Below, one piece after another: positions 55,213 through 63,609 of a stretch of DNA of 64,000 bases; position 1 is the first letter of the stretch; every line of letters starts with the position of its first letter. This stretch comes from Amycolatopsis acidiphila (GTDB lineage: Bacteria > Actinomycetota > Actinomycetes > Mycobacteriales > Pseudonocardiaceae): NCBI RefSeq assembly GCF_021391495.1, contig NZ_CP090063.1, forward strand, positions 1,674,001 to 1,738,000, given 5' to 3'. The position numbers were made by a program, and so were the translations under genes. The notes below the pieces were generated by a model that had not been told where the DNA came from, did not search any database, and saw nothing but the letters and a program-made list of their open reading frames with translations.

Positions 55213-56394
55213 ATGGCCAGGGACCGGGTCGCGGTGTTCGTGGTGTTCGGGCTCAACGGCGCCGTCTACGGAACCTGGGCCCCCCGAGTGCCCGCACTGG
55301 CCGAACGACTGCACGCGGCGCCGGGTTCGCTGGGCCTGGCGCTGCTCGGCTCCAGCATCGGCATGCTGGTCGCAGCGTCGATGTCCGGACGGCTGGTCGA
55401 GCGGTTCGGTGCCAGGGCGGCGATCGTCGCGTCGACGCTGCTGTCCTGCGCGGTGCTGCCGTTCATAGGCGCGGCGGGGTCGGTGCCCACGCTCGGGTTC
55501 GTCATGTTCGGTCTCGGTGTCTCGGTCGGTGCGCTGGACGTGTCGATGAACATCGGCGCGGTCGGTGTCGAGCGGCGCGTCGGGCACGCGATCATGCCGC
55601 TGTTCCATGCCGGGTTCAGCTTCGGCGGTCTCATCGCCTCCGGCGCGGCAGGTCTCGCGGCCGCGCAACACTGGTCGCCGCTACGCCACTTCCTGGTCGC
55701 CGCGGCTGTCGTTCTCGTCACTCTGCTGCTCGTGCTGCCCGGACTGCCCCGAGCTGCCGCTCGGGCGGAACGGGCGCCACCGGCGGTGCGCGTCGCCCCG
55801 ATCCGCAGGCCCGTGCTGTGGCTGCTCGCGGCGATCGCGCTGTGCTCGGCGATCGCCGAAGGCGCCAGTTCCGACTGGTCCGCACTGCTGCTGGTCACCG
55901 TGCAGCACATCGATCAGGCGGCAGCAGCGCTCGCCTTCGCCGGGTTCTCGCTCACCATGGCGGTGACCCGGCTCGGGGGCGCCTGGGTGCAGAACAGGTT
56001 CGGGCCCACCCGGACGCTGGCCGCCGGGGCGGCACTCGCCGGTTTCGGGCTCGTCGTCGCGGCGGTCGTCCCGGTCGCCGGGCTCGCCTTCGCCGGGTTC
56101 GGTCTCGCCGGTGCCGGACTGGCCGCGTCCTTCCCGATCGCGCTCAGCCTCGCAGGCGCGGCGGGCAAGCGGGACGACGACAGCGGCGGCGAGCGGGAGA
56201 TCGCGTTCGTCACCACCATCGCCTACAGCGGCTTCCTCGCCGGGCCGCCCGTCATCGGCGGCATCGCCCAGCTGAGCTCGCTGTCCGTTTCCTTCGTGGT
56301 GGTCGGACTGCTCGCCGCGTTGATAGCCCCTGCCGCCGTCGGCGCAGGTCGCGCACGTCACCGTGAGCTCACCGCGGGCACGACCGCGGCCTGA
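55213..56394 (+). CDS. MFS transporter
   Basis: A 393-residue protein with about twelve membrane segments, major facilitator superfamily (FVVFGLNGAVYGTWAPRVPA, ALLGSSIGMLVAASMSGRLV, HAGFSFGGLIASGAAGLAA). The layout resembles the YbjJ/FucP-like branch; the substrate is unknown but could be a sugar, given the divergent LacI gene and shared operator. AAGGAGGTGA upstream of ATG 55213 is a very strong ribosome binding site. Confidence 0.87.
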   Translation: MARDRVAVFVVFGLNGAVYGTWAPRVPALAERLHAAPGSLGLALLGSSIGMLVAASMSGRLVERFGARAAIVASTLLSCAVLPFIGAAGSVPTLGFVMFGLGVSVGALDVSMNIGAVGVERRVGHAIMPLFHAGFSFGGLIASGAAGLAAAQHWSPLRHFLVAAAVVLVTLLLVLPGLPRAAARAERAPPAVRVAPIRRPVLWLLAAIALCSAIAEGASSDWSALLLVTVQHIDQAAAALAFAGFSLTMAVTRLGGAWVQNRFGPTRTLAAGAALAGFGLVVAAVVPVAGLAFAGFGLAGAGLAASFPIALSLAGAAGKRDDDSGGEREIAFVTTIAYSGFLAGPPVIGGIAQLSSLSVSFVVVGLLAALIAPAAVGAGRARHRELTAGTTAA

Positions 56395-56414
56395 GGCGGG
56401 CCTAGTCTCGTAGC

Positions 56415-58415
56415 GTGGAGTCTGAAGCCCCCTCCCGCCGCAAGGCCAGCGTCCTGCCGCTGCTGACCATCAGCGTGATCCTCGCCGCGGTCATCGCGGT
56501 CGCTCTGGTCGCGGCCACCGGCGGGACCACGTACCTCATCGCAGGACTGCCTGACCCCGGGCTGCTGACGCACTACGGCATCGAGGTCGTCCGGGTGCTG
56601 GCGGACGCGGCCTCGGTGGTCTGCGTCGGCTCGCTGCTGCTCGCGGCGTTCCTCGTGCCGCCGCAGCAGTCAGGCACGGTCGCGCGCGACGGGTACGCCG
56701 CATTGCGCACGGCCGGAGTCGCGGCGTGGGTGTGGTTCGCGGCCGCTATCGCGTCGGTGTTCTTCACAGCCGCCGACGGCGCGGGCAAACCGGTCACCGA
56801 GGTCTTCTCGCCGGTGGTGCTGCTGGACCTGATCGATGCGATCGAGCAGCCCAAGGCGTGGTTGTTCACGGCCGCGATCGCGCTCGTGCTCGCGGTGGGC
56901 TGCCGGCTCGCGCTGTCCTGGGGCTGGACCGCTGTGCTGTTCTTCGTCTCAGTCGCCGGCCTGGTGCCGGTCGCCGTGACCGGTCACTCCGCCAGCGGCG
57001 GGTCGCACGACATGGCGACCAACAGCCTTCTGTACCACCTGGTCGCCGCGTCGCTGTGGGTCGGCGGCCTGTTCGCGCTGCTCGCGCACGGCTGGCGAAA
57101 GGGCGAGCACCTGACGCTCGCGGCCAGCCGGTTCTCGAACCTGGCGCTGGTCTGCTGGATCGTGATGGCGCTGTCCGGCATCATCAACGCGCTCGTGCGG
57201 ATCTCGCTGGGCGACCTGTTCACCACCGACTACGGCCTGCTGGTCATCGCGAAGATCGTCGCGCTGCTCGTGCTCGGCGTCTTCGGGCAGCAACAACGCG
57301 CACGTGGTGTCCGCGCGCTCGTGGACGGTCGGGGCGGCGGGCAGCTGCTTCGGCTCGCGGCCGTCGAGCTGCTGATCATGTTCGTGACGATCGGCATCGC
57401 GACGGCTCTCGCTCGCACACCGCCACCCGCCGACGCGGTCACCCAGCCGTCCACGACCGAGCTGCTGATCGGGTACAACCTGCCGGGCGCGCCGACGGTC
57501 CTGCGGCTGCTCTTCGCCTGGCGATTCGACCTGATCTACGGCACGGCCGCGATCGTGCTGGCCGGGCTGTACCTGGCTGGTGTGCGGCGATTGCGCCGAC
57601 GCGGAGACTCATGGCCGGTCGGCCGAACTGTCGCCTGGGTCGCGGGCTGCGCCGTCCTGCTGCTCGCGACGTCCTCCGGCCTCGGGCGCTACTCGCCGGC
57701 GATGTTCAGCGCTCACATGGGCGTGCACATGATGCTGTCGATGGTCGCGCCGGTGCTGTTCGTACTGGGTGGCCCGGTCACACTCGCGCTGCGGGCGCTC
57801 CCCGCCGCTGGCAAGAACTCACCCCCCGGGCCTCGGGAGTGGGTGCTGGCGTTCGTCCGGTCGCCCCTGGCGAAGGTGCTCACTCATCCGGTCGTAGCTC
57901 TGGTGCTGTTCGTCGGCTCGTTCTACCTTCTGTACTTCTCGGGCCTGTTCGACAGCGCGCTGAACTACCACTGGGCACACCTTGTGATGAATGCGCACTT
58001 CCTTCTGTCGGGCTACGTCTTCTACTGGCCGGTGATCGGCATCGACCCGGCGCCACGCCGCCTGCCCCACCTGGGCCGGCTGGGCATGATGTTCGCCGCC
58101 ATGCCCTTCCACGCGTTCTTCGGCGTGATCCTCATGTCCAAGCAGACCGTGATCGGCGAGTCGTTCTACCGGCAACTGAACCTGCCATGGGTCACCGACC
58201 TGCTCGCGGACCAGCGGCTCGGCGGTGGGATCGCGTGGGCTTCCGGGGAACTGCCCGTCCTGCTGGTGCTGATCGCCTTGCTGGTGCAGTGGGCGCGAGC
58301 GGACGAGCGGGAGGCCAAGCGCACGGACCGTCGCGAGGAACAGACGGGTGACGCGGATCTGGCGGCGTACAACGCGATGCTCAAGCAGATGGCGGAGGGC
58401 AAGCCGCACGCCTAG
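56415..58415 (+). CDS. CopD-CtaG fusion: copper import/cytochrome oxidase assembly
   Basis: A 666-residue membrane protein with two halves. The N-terminal ~330 residues match CopD copper-transport proteins (PVAVTGHSASGGSHDMATNS, YHLVAASLWVGGLFALLAHG). The C-terminal half is CtaG-like (SAHMGVHMMLSMVAPVLFVL, LVMNAHFLLSGYVFYWPVIG, MPFHAFFGVILMSKQ), with several conserved His. Such fusions in actinobacteria deliver copper for cytochrome oxidase. TAGTCT at 56403-56408 precedes GTG 56415 by 6 nt. It ends directly at a DnaA-box pair. Confidence 0.92.
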   Translation: MESEAPSRRKASVLPLLTISVILAAVIAVALVAATGGTTYLIAGLPDPGLLTHYGIEVVRVLADAASVVCVGSLLLAAFLVPPQQSGTVARDGYAALRTAGVAAWVWFAAAIASVFFTAADGAGKPVTEVFSPVVLLDLIDAIEQPKAWLFTAAIALVLAVGCRLALSWGWTAVLFFVSVAGLVPVAVTGHSASGGSHDMATNSLLYHLVAASLWVGGLFALLAHGWRKGEHLTLAASRFSNLALVCWIVMALSGIINALVRISLGDLFTTDYGLLVIAKIVALLVLGVFGQQQRARGVRALVDGRGGGQLLRLAAVELLIMFVTIGIATALARTPPPADAVTQPSTTELLIGYNLPGAPTVLRLLFAWRFDLIYGTAAIVLAGLYLAGVRRLRRRGDSWPVGRTVAWVAGCAVLLLATSSGLGRYSPAMFSAHMGVHMMLSMVAPVLFVLGGPVTLALRALPAAGKNSPPGPREWVLAFVRSPLAKVLTHPVVALVLFVGSFYLLYFSGLFDSALNYHWAHLVMNAHFLLSGYVFYWPVIGIDPAPRRLPHLGRLGMMFAAMPFHAFFGVILMSKQTVIGESFYRQLNLPWVTDLLADQRLGGGIAWASGELPVLLVLIALLVQWARADEREAKRTDRREEQTGDADLAAYNAMLKQMAEGKPHA

Positions 58416-58442
58416 TTGTCCACATACCCCTGGTTGTCCACA
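58416..58442 (+). promoter_or_regulatory. Pair of DnaA-box 9-mers
   Basis: TTGTCCACA at 58416-58424, immediately after the upstream stop codon, and again at 58434-58442; same orientation, 18 bp start to start. It is in the gap before the ssb paralog. Confidence 0.55.
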
Positions 58443-58535
58443 GCTACGGCAACTTCCCCTTCCCCCGGGCACGGCCGTCCGGCCAGGCTGGTGTCACGGC
58501 AGAAAACGCCAGACACGAGAAGGGGTGTGAGGGCG

Positions 58536-59009
58536 ATGGCTCTGGGCGAGACGACGGTGACGGTGGTGGGCTTCGTCGACAGCGAGCTCGAGGTCAAGAG
58601 GGTCGGCGACGAGGGCCACGAGGTGGTCACCTTCTTGCTGCGCAGCATCGAGCGGCGGTTCGACAAGGAAAAACGGGAGTGGGGCGACGGGCGACATCTG
58701 GCGGTCAGGGTGAAGTGCCGGCGTCGCCTCGCCCTGGCTGCGCGGTCGGCGCTGCAGGAGGCCGATCCCGTGCTCGTCACGGGCAGGATGTCCACCCGCG
58801 TGCATGCCGAGGAGAGGGGGCAGCCTCGGTCTTTACCTGAGGTTGAGGCGTCGGCGATCGGGCTCAACCTCATGTTCTGCGTGGCGCCTATCCGCCGACC
58901 TAAGCAGGCCTCCGTGAGCGTTTCCCCCGGGCCCGGGAAGTGGCAGCGCCGGGCACTCGTCGAGAGGGAGGCGCTCATGTCGACGGCTGAGCCGGTGTCG
59001 GCGGCCTGA
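58536..59009 (+). CDS. Single-stranded DNA-binding protein paralog
   Basis: A 157-residue SSB/OB-fold protein: ETTVTVVGFVDSELEVKRV, VVTFLLRSIERRFD, and the loop region GDGRHLAVRVKCRRR with LVTGRMSTRVH. It lacks the usual acidic Gly-rich tail ending in DDIPF, so it is the second, SsbB-like type. In mycobacteria a similar gene sits beside ettA, as here. ATG 58536 is preceded by GAAGGGGTGTGAGG. A DnaA-box pair lies ~100 bp upstream. Confidence 0.85.
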   Translation: MALGETTVTVVGFVDSELEVKRVGDEGHEVVTFLLRSIERRFDKEKREWGDGRHLAVRVKCRRRLALAARSALQEADPVLVTGRMSTRVHAEERGQPRSLPEVEASAIGLNLMFCVAPIRRPKQASVSVSPGPGKWQRRALVEREALMSTAEPVSAA

Positions 59010-59128
59010 GAAGGGGAGGTCAGCGGACCGCGACGAGTGATGTTCGCGGGGTGAGCGGGGGGTGACGCTGGGTCGTTGGATGGTGACCGCCGTTCGGTCG
59101 GGTAACGCACGGCTCTACGATCGACGTT

Positions 59129-60805
59129 ATGGCCGAGTTCATCTACACCATGAAAAAGGTGCGCAAGACCGTCGGGGACAAGGTCATCCTCGACGACGTC
59201 AGCACCGCGTTCTACCCGGGCGCCAAGATCGGCGTCGTGGGTCCGAACGGTGCCGGCAAGTCCACCGTGCTGAAGATCATGGCCGGGCTCGATCAGCCGA
59301 GCAATGGGGAAGCGTTCATCCAGCCCGGGGCGTCGGTCGGCATCCTGTTGCAGGAGCCCCCGCTCAACGAGGACAAGACGGTGCGCGGCAACGTCGAGGA
59401 GGGCCTCGGCGACATCAAGGTGAAGCTCGACCGCTTCAACGAGATCGCCGAGCAGATGGCCACCGACTACAGCGACGCGCTGATGGACGAGATGGGCCGG
59501 CTCCAGGAGGAGCTCGACCACGGCGACGCCTGGGAGCTGGACTCGCAGCTGGAGCAGGCGATGGACGCCCTGCGCTGCCCGCCGCCGGACGAGCCGGTCA
59601 CCCATCTCTCCGGTGGTGAGCGGCGCCGGGTCGCGTTGTGCAAGCTGTTGCTGTCCAAACCGGACCTGCTGCTGCTGGACGAGCCCACCAACCACCTGGA
59701 TGCCGAGAGCGTGCTGTGGCTCGAGCAGTTCCTGGCCAACTACCCGGGCGCCGTCCTCGCGGTCACCCACGACCGGTACTTCCTGGACAACGTCGCCGAG
59801 TGGATCATGGAGCTCGACCGCGGCCGGGTCGTCGGCTACGAGGGCAACTACTCGACCTACCTCGAGAAGAAGCGGGAACGATTGGAGGTGCAGGGCAAGA
59901 AGGACGCGAAGCTCGCGAAGCGGCTCAAGACCGAGCTCGACTGGGTTCGCTCCAACGCGAAGGCGCGCCAGACCAAGTCCCGCGCCCGTCTGGACCGCTA
60001 CGAGGAGATGGCCACCGAGGCCGAGCGCAACCGCAAGCTCGACTTCGAAGAGATCCAGATCCCGCCCGGCCCGCGGCTGGGCAGCGTGGTGGTCGAGGTC
60101 GAGAACCTGCGAAAGGGCTTCGACGACCGGCTGCTCATCGACGGCCTGTCGTTCAACCTTCCGCGCAACGGCATCGTCGGGGTGATCGGCCCGAACGGCG
60201 TCGGTAAGACGACGTTGTTCAAGACGATCGTCGGGCTGGAGAAGCCCGACTCGGGCGACGTCAAGATCGGCGAGACGGTCAAGCTGTCCTATGTGGACCA
60301 GAACCGCTCCGGCATCGACCCCAAGAAGACGGTGTGGGAGGTCGTGTCCGACGGGCTGGACTACATCCACGTGGGCCAGACCGAGATGCCGTCGCGGGCC
60401 TACGTCTCCGCGTTCGGGTTCAAGGGGCCGGACCAGCAGAAGCCGTCCGGGGTGCTCTCCGGCGGTGAGCGCAACCGGCTGAACCTCGCGCTCACCCTGA
60501 AGCAGGGCGGAAACCTGATCCTGCTGGACGAGCCGACCAACGACCTGGACGTGGAAACACTGGGCTCGCTGGAGAACGCGCTCGAGCAGTTCCCCGGCTG
60601 TGCGGTGGTCATCTCGCACGACCGGTGGTTCCTCGACCGCGTGGCGACCCACATCCTGGCCTGGGAAGGGGACGACGCCAACCCGGCCAAGTGGTTCTGG
60701 TTCGAGGGCAACTTCGAGGGCTACGAGAAGAACAAGATCGACCGCATGGGAGCGGAGGCGGCCCGGCCCCACCGGGTGACTCACCGCAAGTTGACGCGCG
60801 ACTGA
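59129..60805 (+). CDS. ettA: Energy-dependent translational throttle protein EttA
   Basis: ABC-F ATPase that gates the ribosome E site under low energy. The 558-residue protein has two ABC cassettes without membrane domains: Walker A GPNGAGKST and signature LSGGERRRV in the first, GPNGVGKTT and LSGGERNRL in the second, joined by a charged linker (~residues 245-310: YLEKKRERLEVQGKKDAKLA). TACGAT at 59116-59121 precedes ATG 59129 by 7 nt (leaderless). The order with the ssb paralog is conserved in mycobacteria. Confidence 0.95.
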   Translation: MAEFIYTMKKVRKTVGDKVILDDVSTAFYPGAKIGVVGPNGAGKSTVLKIMAGLDQPSNGEAFIQPGASVGILLQEPPLNEDKTVRGNVEEGLGDIKVKLDRFNEIAEQMATDYSDALMDEMGRLQEELDHGDAWELDSQLEQAMDALRCPPPDEPVTHLSGGERRRVALCKLLLSKPDLLLLDEPTNHLDAESVLWLEQFLANYPGAVLAVTHDRYFLDNVAEWIMELDRGRVVGYEGNYSTYLEKKRERLEVQGKKDAKLAKRLKTELDWVRSNAKARQTKSRARLDRYEEMATEAERNRKLDFEEIQIPPGPRLGSVVVEVENLRKGFDDRLLIDGLSFNLPRNGIVGVIGPNGVGKTTLFKTIVGLEKPDSGDVKIGETVKLSYVDQNRSGIDPKKTVWEVVSDGLDYIHVGQTEMPSRAYVSAFGFKGPDQQKPSGVLSGGERNRLNLALTLKQGGNLILLDEPTNDLDVETLGSLENALEQFPGCAVVISHDRWFLDRVATHILAWEGDDANPAKWFWFEGNFEGYEKNKIDRMGAEAARPHRVTHRKLTRD

Positions 60806-60852
60806 CGCGCGCTCGCGAGCACGCTTGAGCCGACACTGAAGCGGAGTCCCCA

Positions 60853-63609
60853 TTGGTAGCCACCAAGCACATCCGATCCAGCCCGTCCTCGACACGTGTC
60901 GGCGGGTGGAGCGCGGCCGGTAGCGGCGAAAGCTACGCGATCGAGAGCCTGCTGCAGCAGGCGGCCTCGCTCACGTTGCGTGCGCCGGAACTGACCGTGG
61001 TCTTCGGTGAGCGCGCCGCGTCCCTCGCGGAGGCCGCGGGGTCGGACAAGCTGTGGGTGCGCGCCGAGAGTCTGGTCGTGTCGGCCCAGGTCCGGCTCGG
61101 GCTGCGGGCGGACACCGTGGGACGCGCGGTCGCCGCGTTGCGGGCGGCCGAGGACTTGGGCGAGACGGTGCTGGCCGCCCGGCTGCGTACTGACCTCGCC
61201 CTGTGTGCGCGCAGCGTCGGTACGCCGCTGACGGGGCTGGCTGCGCTACGGCCGGTGCTCACAGTGGCGGAATTTTCCGGTGCAGGCAGGGCGGCCGCCA
61301 TGTGCCAATTGGTCGGCTGCCTTTCGCAGTTCGGGCGCAAGCCTGAGCTGGACCGGACGTTGACCGAGGCCGACCGGCTGTGCGGGTCGGACGACGACCT
61401 CGACGGTGACGACCGCCTGCTGGCACGCGCGCTCGTCCGGGTGGGGATCTCGGCCCATCGGCGGCGCCATTCCGATGTGATGGGCGCGGCCGACGCCGCA
61501 CGCACGGGTCTGGGTCTGCTCGAGCAGTTGGACGACCCGGGCTGTGACGGCGGTGTCGTCCGGGTGCGGCTCATCCTGCAGCTGGTGTGCTCGCTGCTCG
61601 ACCGGGGTGACACGAAGAACGCCGCGGAGATCGCGGAATCGGTGCTGGCCGAGTCCGCCCGCGCCGCTTCGGTCGCGCCGCTGGGCTGGCTTCGAATGGC
61701 GGTCGCCACCAGGGTTCTGCTTCCGTCGGGTTCGGTCGAGGCGGCGGCGGTCGTGCTCCGGGATGCGGTGCACAGCACCGAACGGCACGGCCTGCACGCG
61801 CTGACCTCACGACTGTGGGCCGAGCTCGCGCACGTCGAGGAGCGGCTGGGCCGGGAGTCGGAAGCCATCGAATGCCTGCACCAGAGCCGGGCGGCCGAGC
61901 ACGTGTACGCGCGTTCTCGTCGTCAGGCCATGGGCCTGCTCGCAAGCGAGTTCGGCAACGGTGGTCATGCTGCGCTGGATCTCGATGACGTTCTCGGCGC
62001 CCCCGCAAGCGCGGCGCCGGGTGCTTCAGCTACCCCGCCAGTTTCCGGCGATGTCGTAGTTGCGACGGCTGGATACTCGGCGTCCACCGCAACGAACGGG
62101 CACGCCGTGTCGTCGCGCTCGACGGATACGGGCACACGTCACGCCGAGGGCTCCCGAAGCGTCGGCGGGCGCGCGACGTCTGAGACTGGTGTGACTGAGC
62201 ACACCGCGATCATTCCGCGCATCGTTGATTCGACTGATGACTGGACGAAGGCCGGGCCCGCGCGGGCCGGTACGTCGCAGTCCGACCGCGAGCCAAGGCG
62301 CGCCACGGAAACCTCGGCGGAATCCACGCACGGGATGCGTCGTGACGACCGTTCCTCGGAATCCGCGCATGGGGCACGGCGTGCCGAAGAGGATCGCTCC
62401 GAGACCAGGCATGCGGCGCGCCGCGTGGAAGAGGGTTCCTCCGAGACCGGGCACGGGACGCGGCGTGCCGAAGAGGATCGCCCCGAGACCGGGCACGGGG
62501 CACGGCGTGCCGAAGAGGGCACCTCCGAACCCGAGCATGGGACACGGCGCCCTGAGAAGGCTTCGCCGGAGTCCGGGGGTGGGAAGCGCCGCGCTCCTGA
62601 AGTCCCGGCAGAGGCAGAAGGCAGTGGGGCCGCAGGAGCCGCCAAGTCTCAGGTGAAGCTCGCGCCGGTGCGTGTCGAACGGGCCGCCGTGCCGGACCCG
62701 CCGCTCGCGCCGCCGCCGGCGGATGAGCGATCGCCGCGGGTCTCGCTCGTCTCCGAGCGCAAGCCCGAGCCCCTCGCGAAGACCGAGGAGCCGGAGGACG
62801 AGCAGAGCAAGCCGAAGACTCGTCACGACGCCACCCATGGTTCGATCGCCGCACGTTCGGTGCTGGACAGGCTGGGCATTTCAACCGGTTCGGGCGGCGG
62901 TCGTCGCCGGGCGGCGGACGATTCCGACGAAACGCCGCGGGTCGTCGAGGCGTTGGAACCGGCGGGGAGCGGGTCGGCACGGAACGTCGAGCCGATCGCT
63001 CGCAGTGGAGAGACTCCGACCGTGCCTGAGACTCGAAACGTTGCGGGGGCTGAAGCAACCGCCGTCGAGTCTGCGCAGGAGCTGACGTCCGCAGAATTGG
63101 CTCGTGATGGTGCGGTGGAAGACGCGGGTCAAGACCTCGCAGAGTCGGACACGGATGAGTCGTCGGCCGTCCCGACGCCGGAGTCTCCCGCGCCTGCGGA
63201 GGAGACGCTCGGGGAGACGTCGGTCGCGGTCAACGATCCTTGGCTGCCGCGGTTGAGGCTTCCACCGTCGCTCGAGCCCTTCGAAGACTTCTCCGACGAG
63301 GTGCTGGCTTCGATCTCGGAGACGCACTTCACGAGCACGCCGGTCATCGAGGACGATGGGTTCGGGGATCCGTTTCGCAGCGAGTACAGCGGCTCCTCCC
63401 CGCTGGACGACGATCTGCCCGCCGATGCCGGGCTGGCCGACCTGCTCGCGAGGGCGCTCGCGGAGCACCAGGCAGGCACCTCGAGCGCGGCCGCGTTGGT
63501 GAAGCGCCTGGGCAACCAGGGCTCCGACGAGCGGCGCACGGTCAACGGCCACAGCCGCAACGGTGAGCCGCCGGCCAACGGCCGCCACCGCGGCGGCAGC
63601 GATCACTGA
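60853..63609 (+). CDS. Large protein: TPR-like helical domain plus low-complexity tail
   Basis: A 918-residue protein I do not recognise. Residues ~28-360 are helical with TPR-like pairs (AIESLLQQAASLTLRAPELT, RLRTDLALCARSVG, HGLHALTSRLWAELAHVEER). Residues ~390-860 are low complexity, with seven 14-residue repeats (ETGHGTRRAEEDRP type) coded at 62320-62610, then acidic segments. A short conserved-looking end (WLPRLRLPPSLEPFEDFSDE, LADLLARALAEHQAGTSSAA) closes it. TTG 60853 has GCGGAG 6 nt upstream. It lies 47 bp after ettA. It may be a scaffold or signalling protein; no catalytic motif seen. Confidence 0.75.
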   Translation: MVATKHIRSSPSSTRVGGWSAAGSGESYAIESLLQQAASLTLRAPELTVVFGERAASLAEAAGSDKLWVRAESLVVSAQVRLGLRADTVGRAVAALRAAEDLGETVLAARLRTDLALCARSVGTPLTGLAALRPVLTVAEFSGAGRAAAMCQLVGCLSQFGRKPELDRTLTEADRLCGSDDDLDGDDRLLARALVRVGISAHRRRHSDVMGAADAARTGLGLLEQLDDPGCDGGVVRVRLILQLVCSLLDRGDTKNAAEIAESVLAESARAASVAPLGWLRMAVATRVLLPSGSVEAAAVVLRDAVHSTERHGLHALTSRLWAELAHVEERLGRESEAIECLHQSRAAEHVYARSRRQAMGLLASEFGNGGHAALDLDDVLGAPASAAPGASATPPVSGDVVVATAGYSASTATNGHAVSSRSTDTGTRHAEGSRSVGGRATSETGVTEHTAIIPRIVDSTDDWTKAGPARAGTSQSDREPRRATETSAESTHGMRRDDRSSESAHGARRAEEDRSETRHAARRVEEGSSETGHGTRRAEEDRPETGHGARRAEEGTSEPEHGTRRPEKASPESGGGKRRAPEVPAEAEGSGAAGAAKSQVKLAPVRVERAAVPDPPLAPPPADERSPRVSLVSERKPEPLAKTEEPEDEQSKPKTRHDATHGSIAARSVLDRLGISTGSGGGRRRAADDSDETPRVVEALEPAGSGSARNVEPIARSGETPTVPETRNVAGAEATAVESAQELTSAELARDGAVEDAGQDLAESDTDESSAVPTPESPAPAEETLGETSVAVNDPWLPRLRLPPSLEPFEDFSDEVLASISETHFTSTPVIEDDGFGDPFRSEYSGSSPLDDDLPADAGLADLLARALAEHQAGTSSAAALVKRLGNQGSDERRTVNGHSRNGEPPANGRHRGGSDH
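62320..62610 (+). repeat. 42-bp coding repeats in the TPR-like gene
   Basis: Seven in-frame units of 42 bp (first 39 bp) coding ESAHGARRAEEDRS-like segments, alternating acidic and Arg pairs. Confidence 0.85.
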
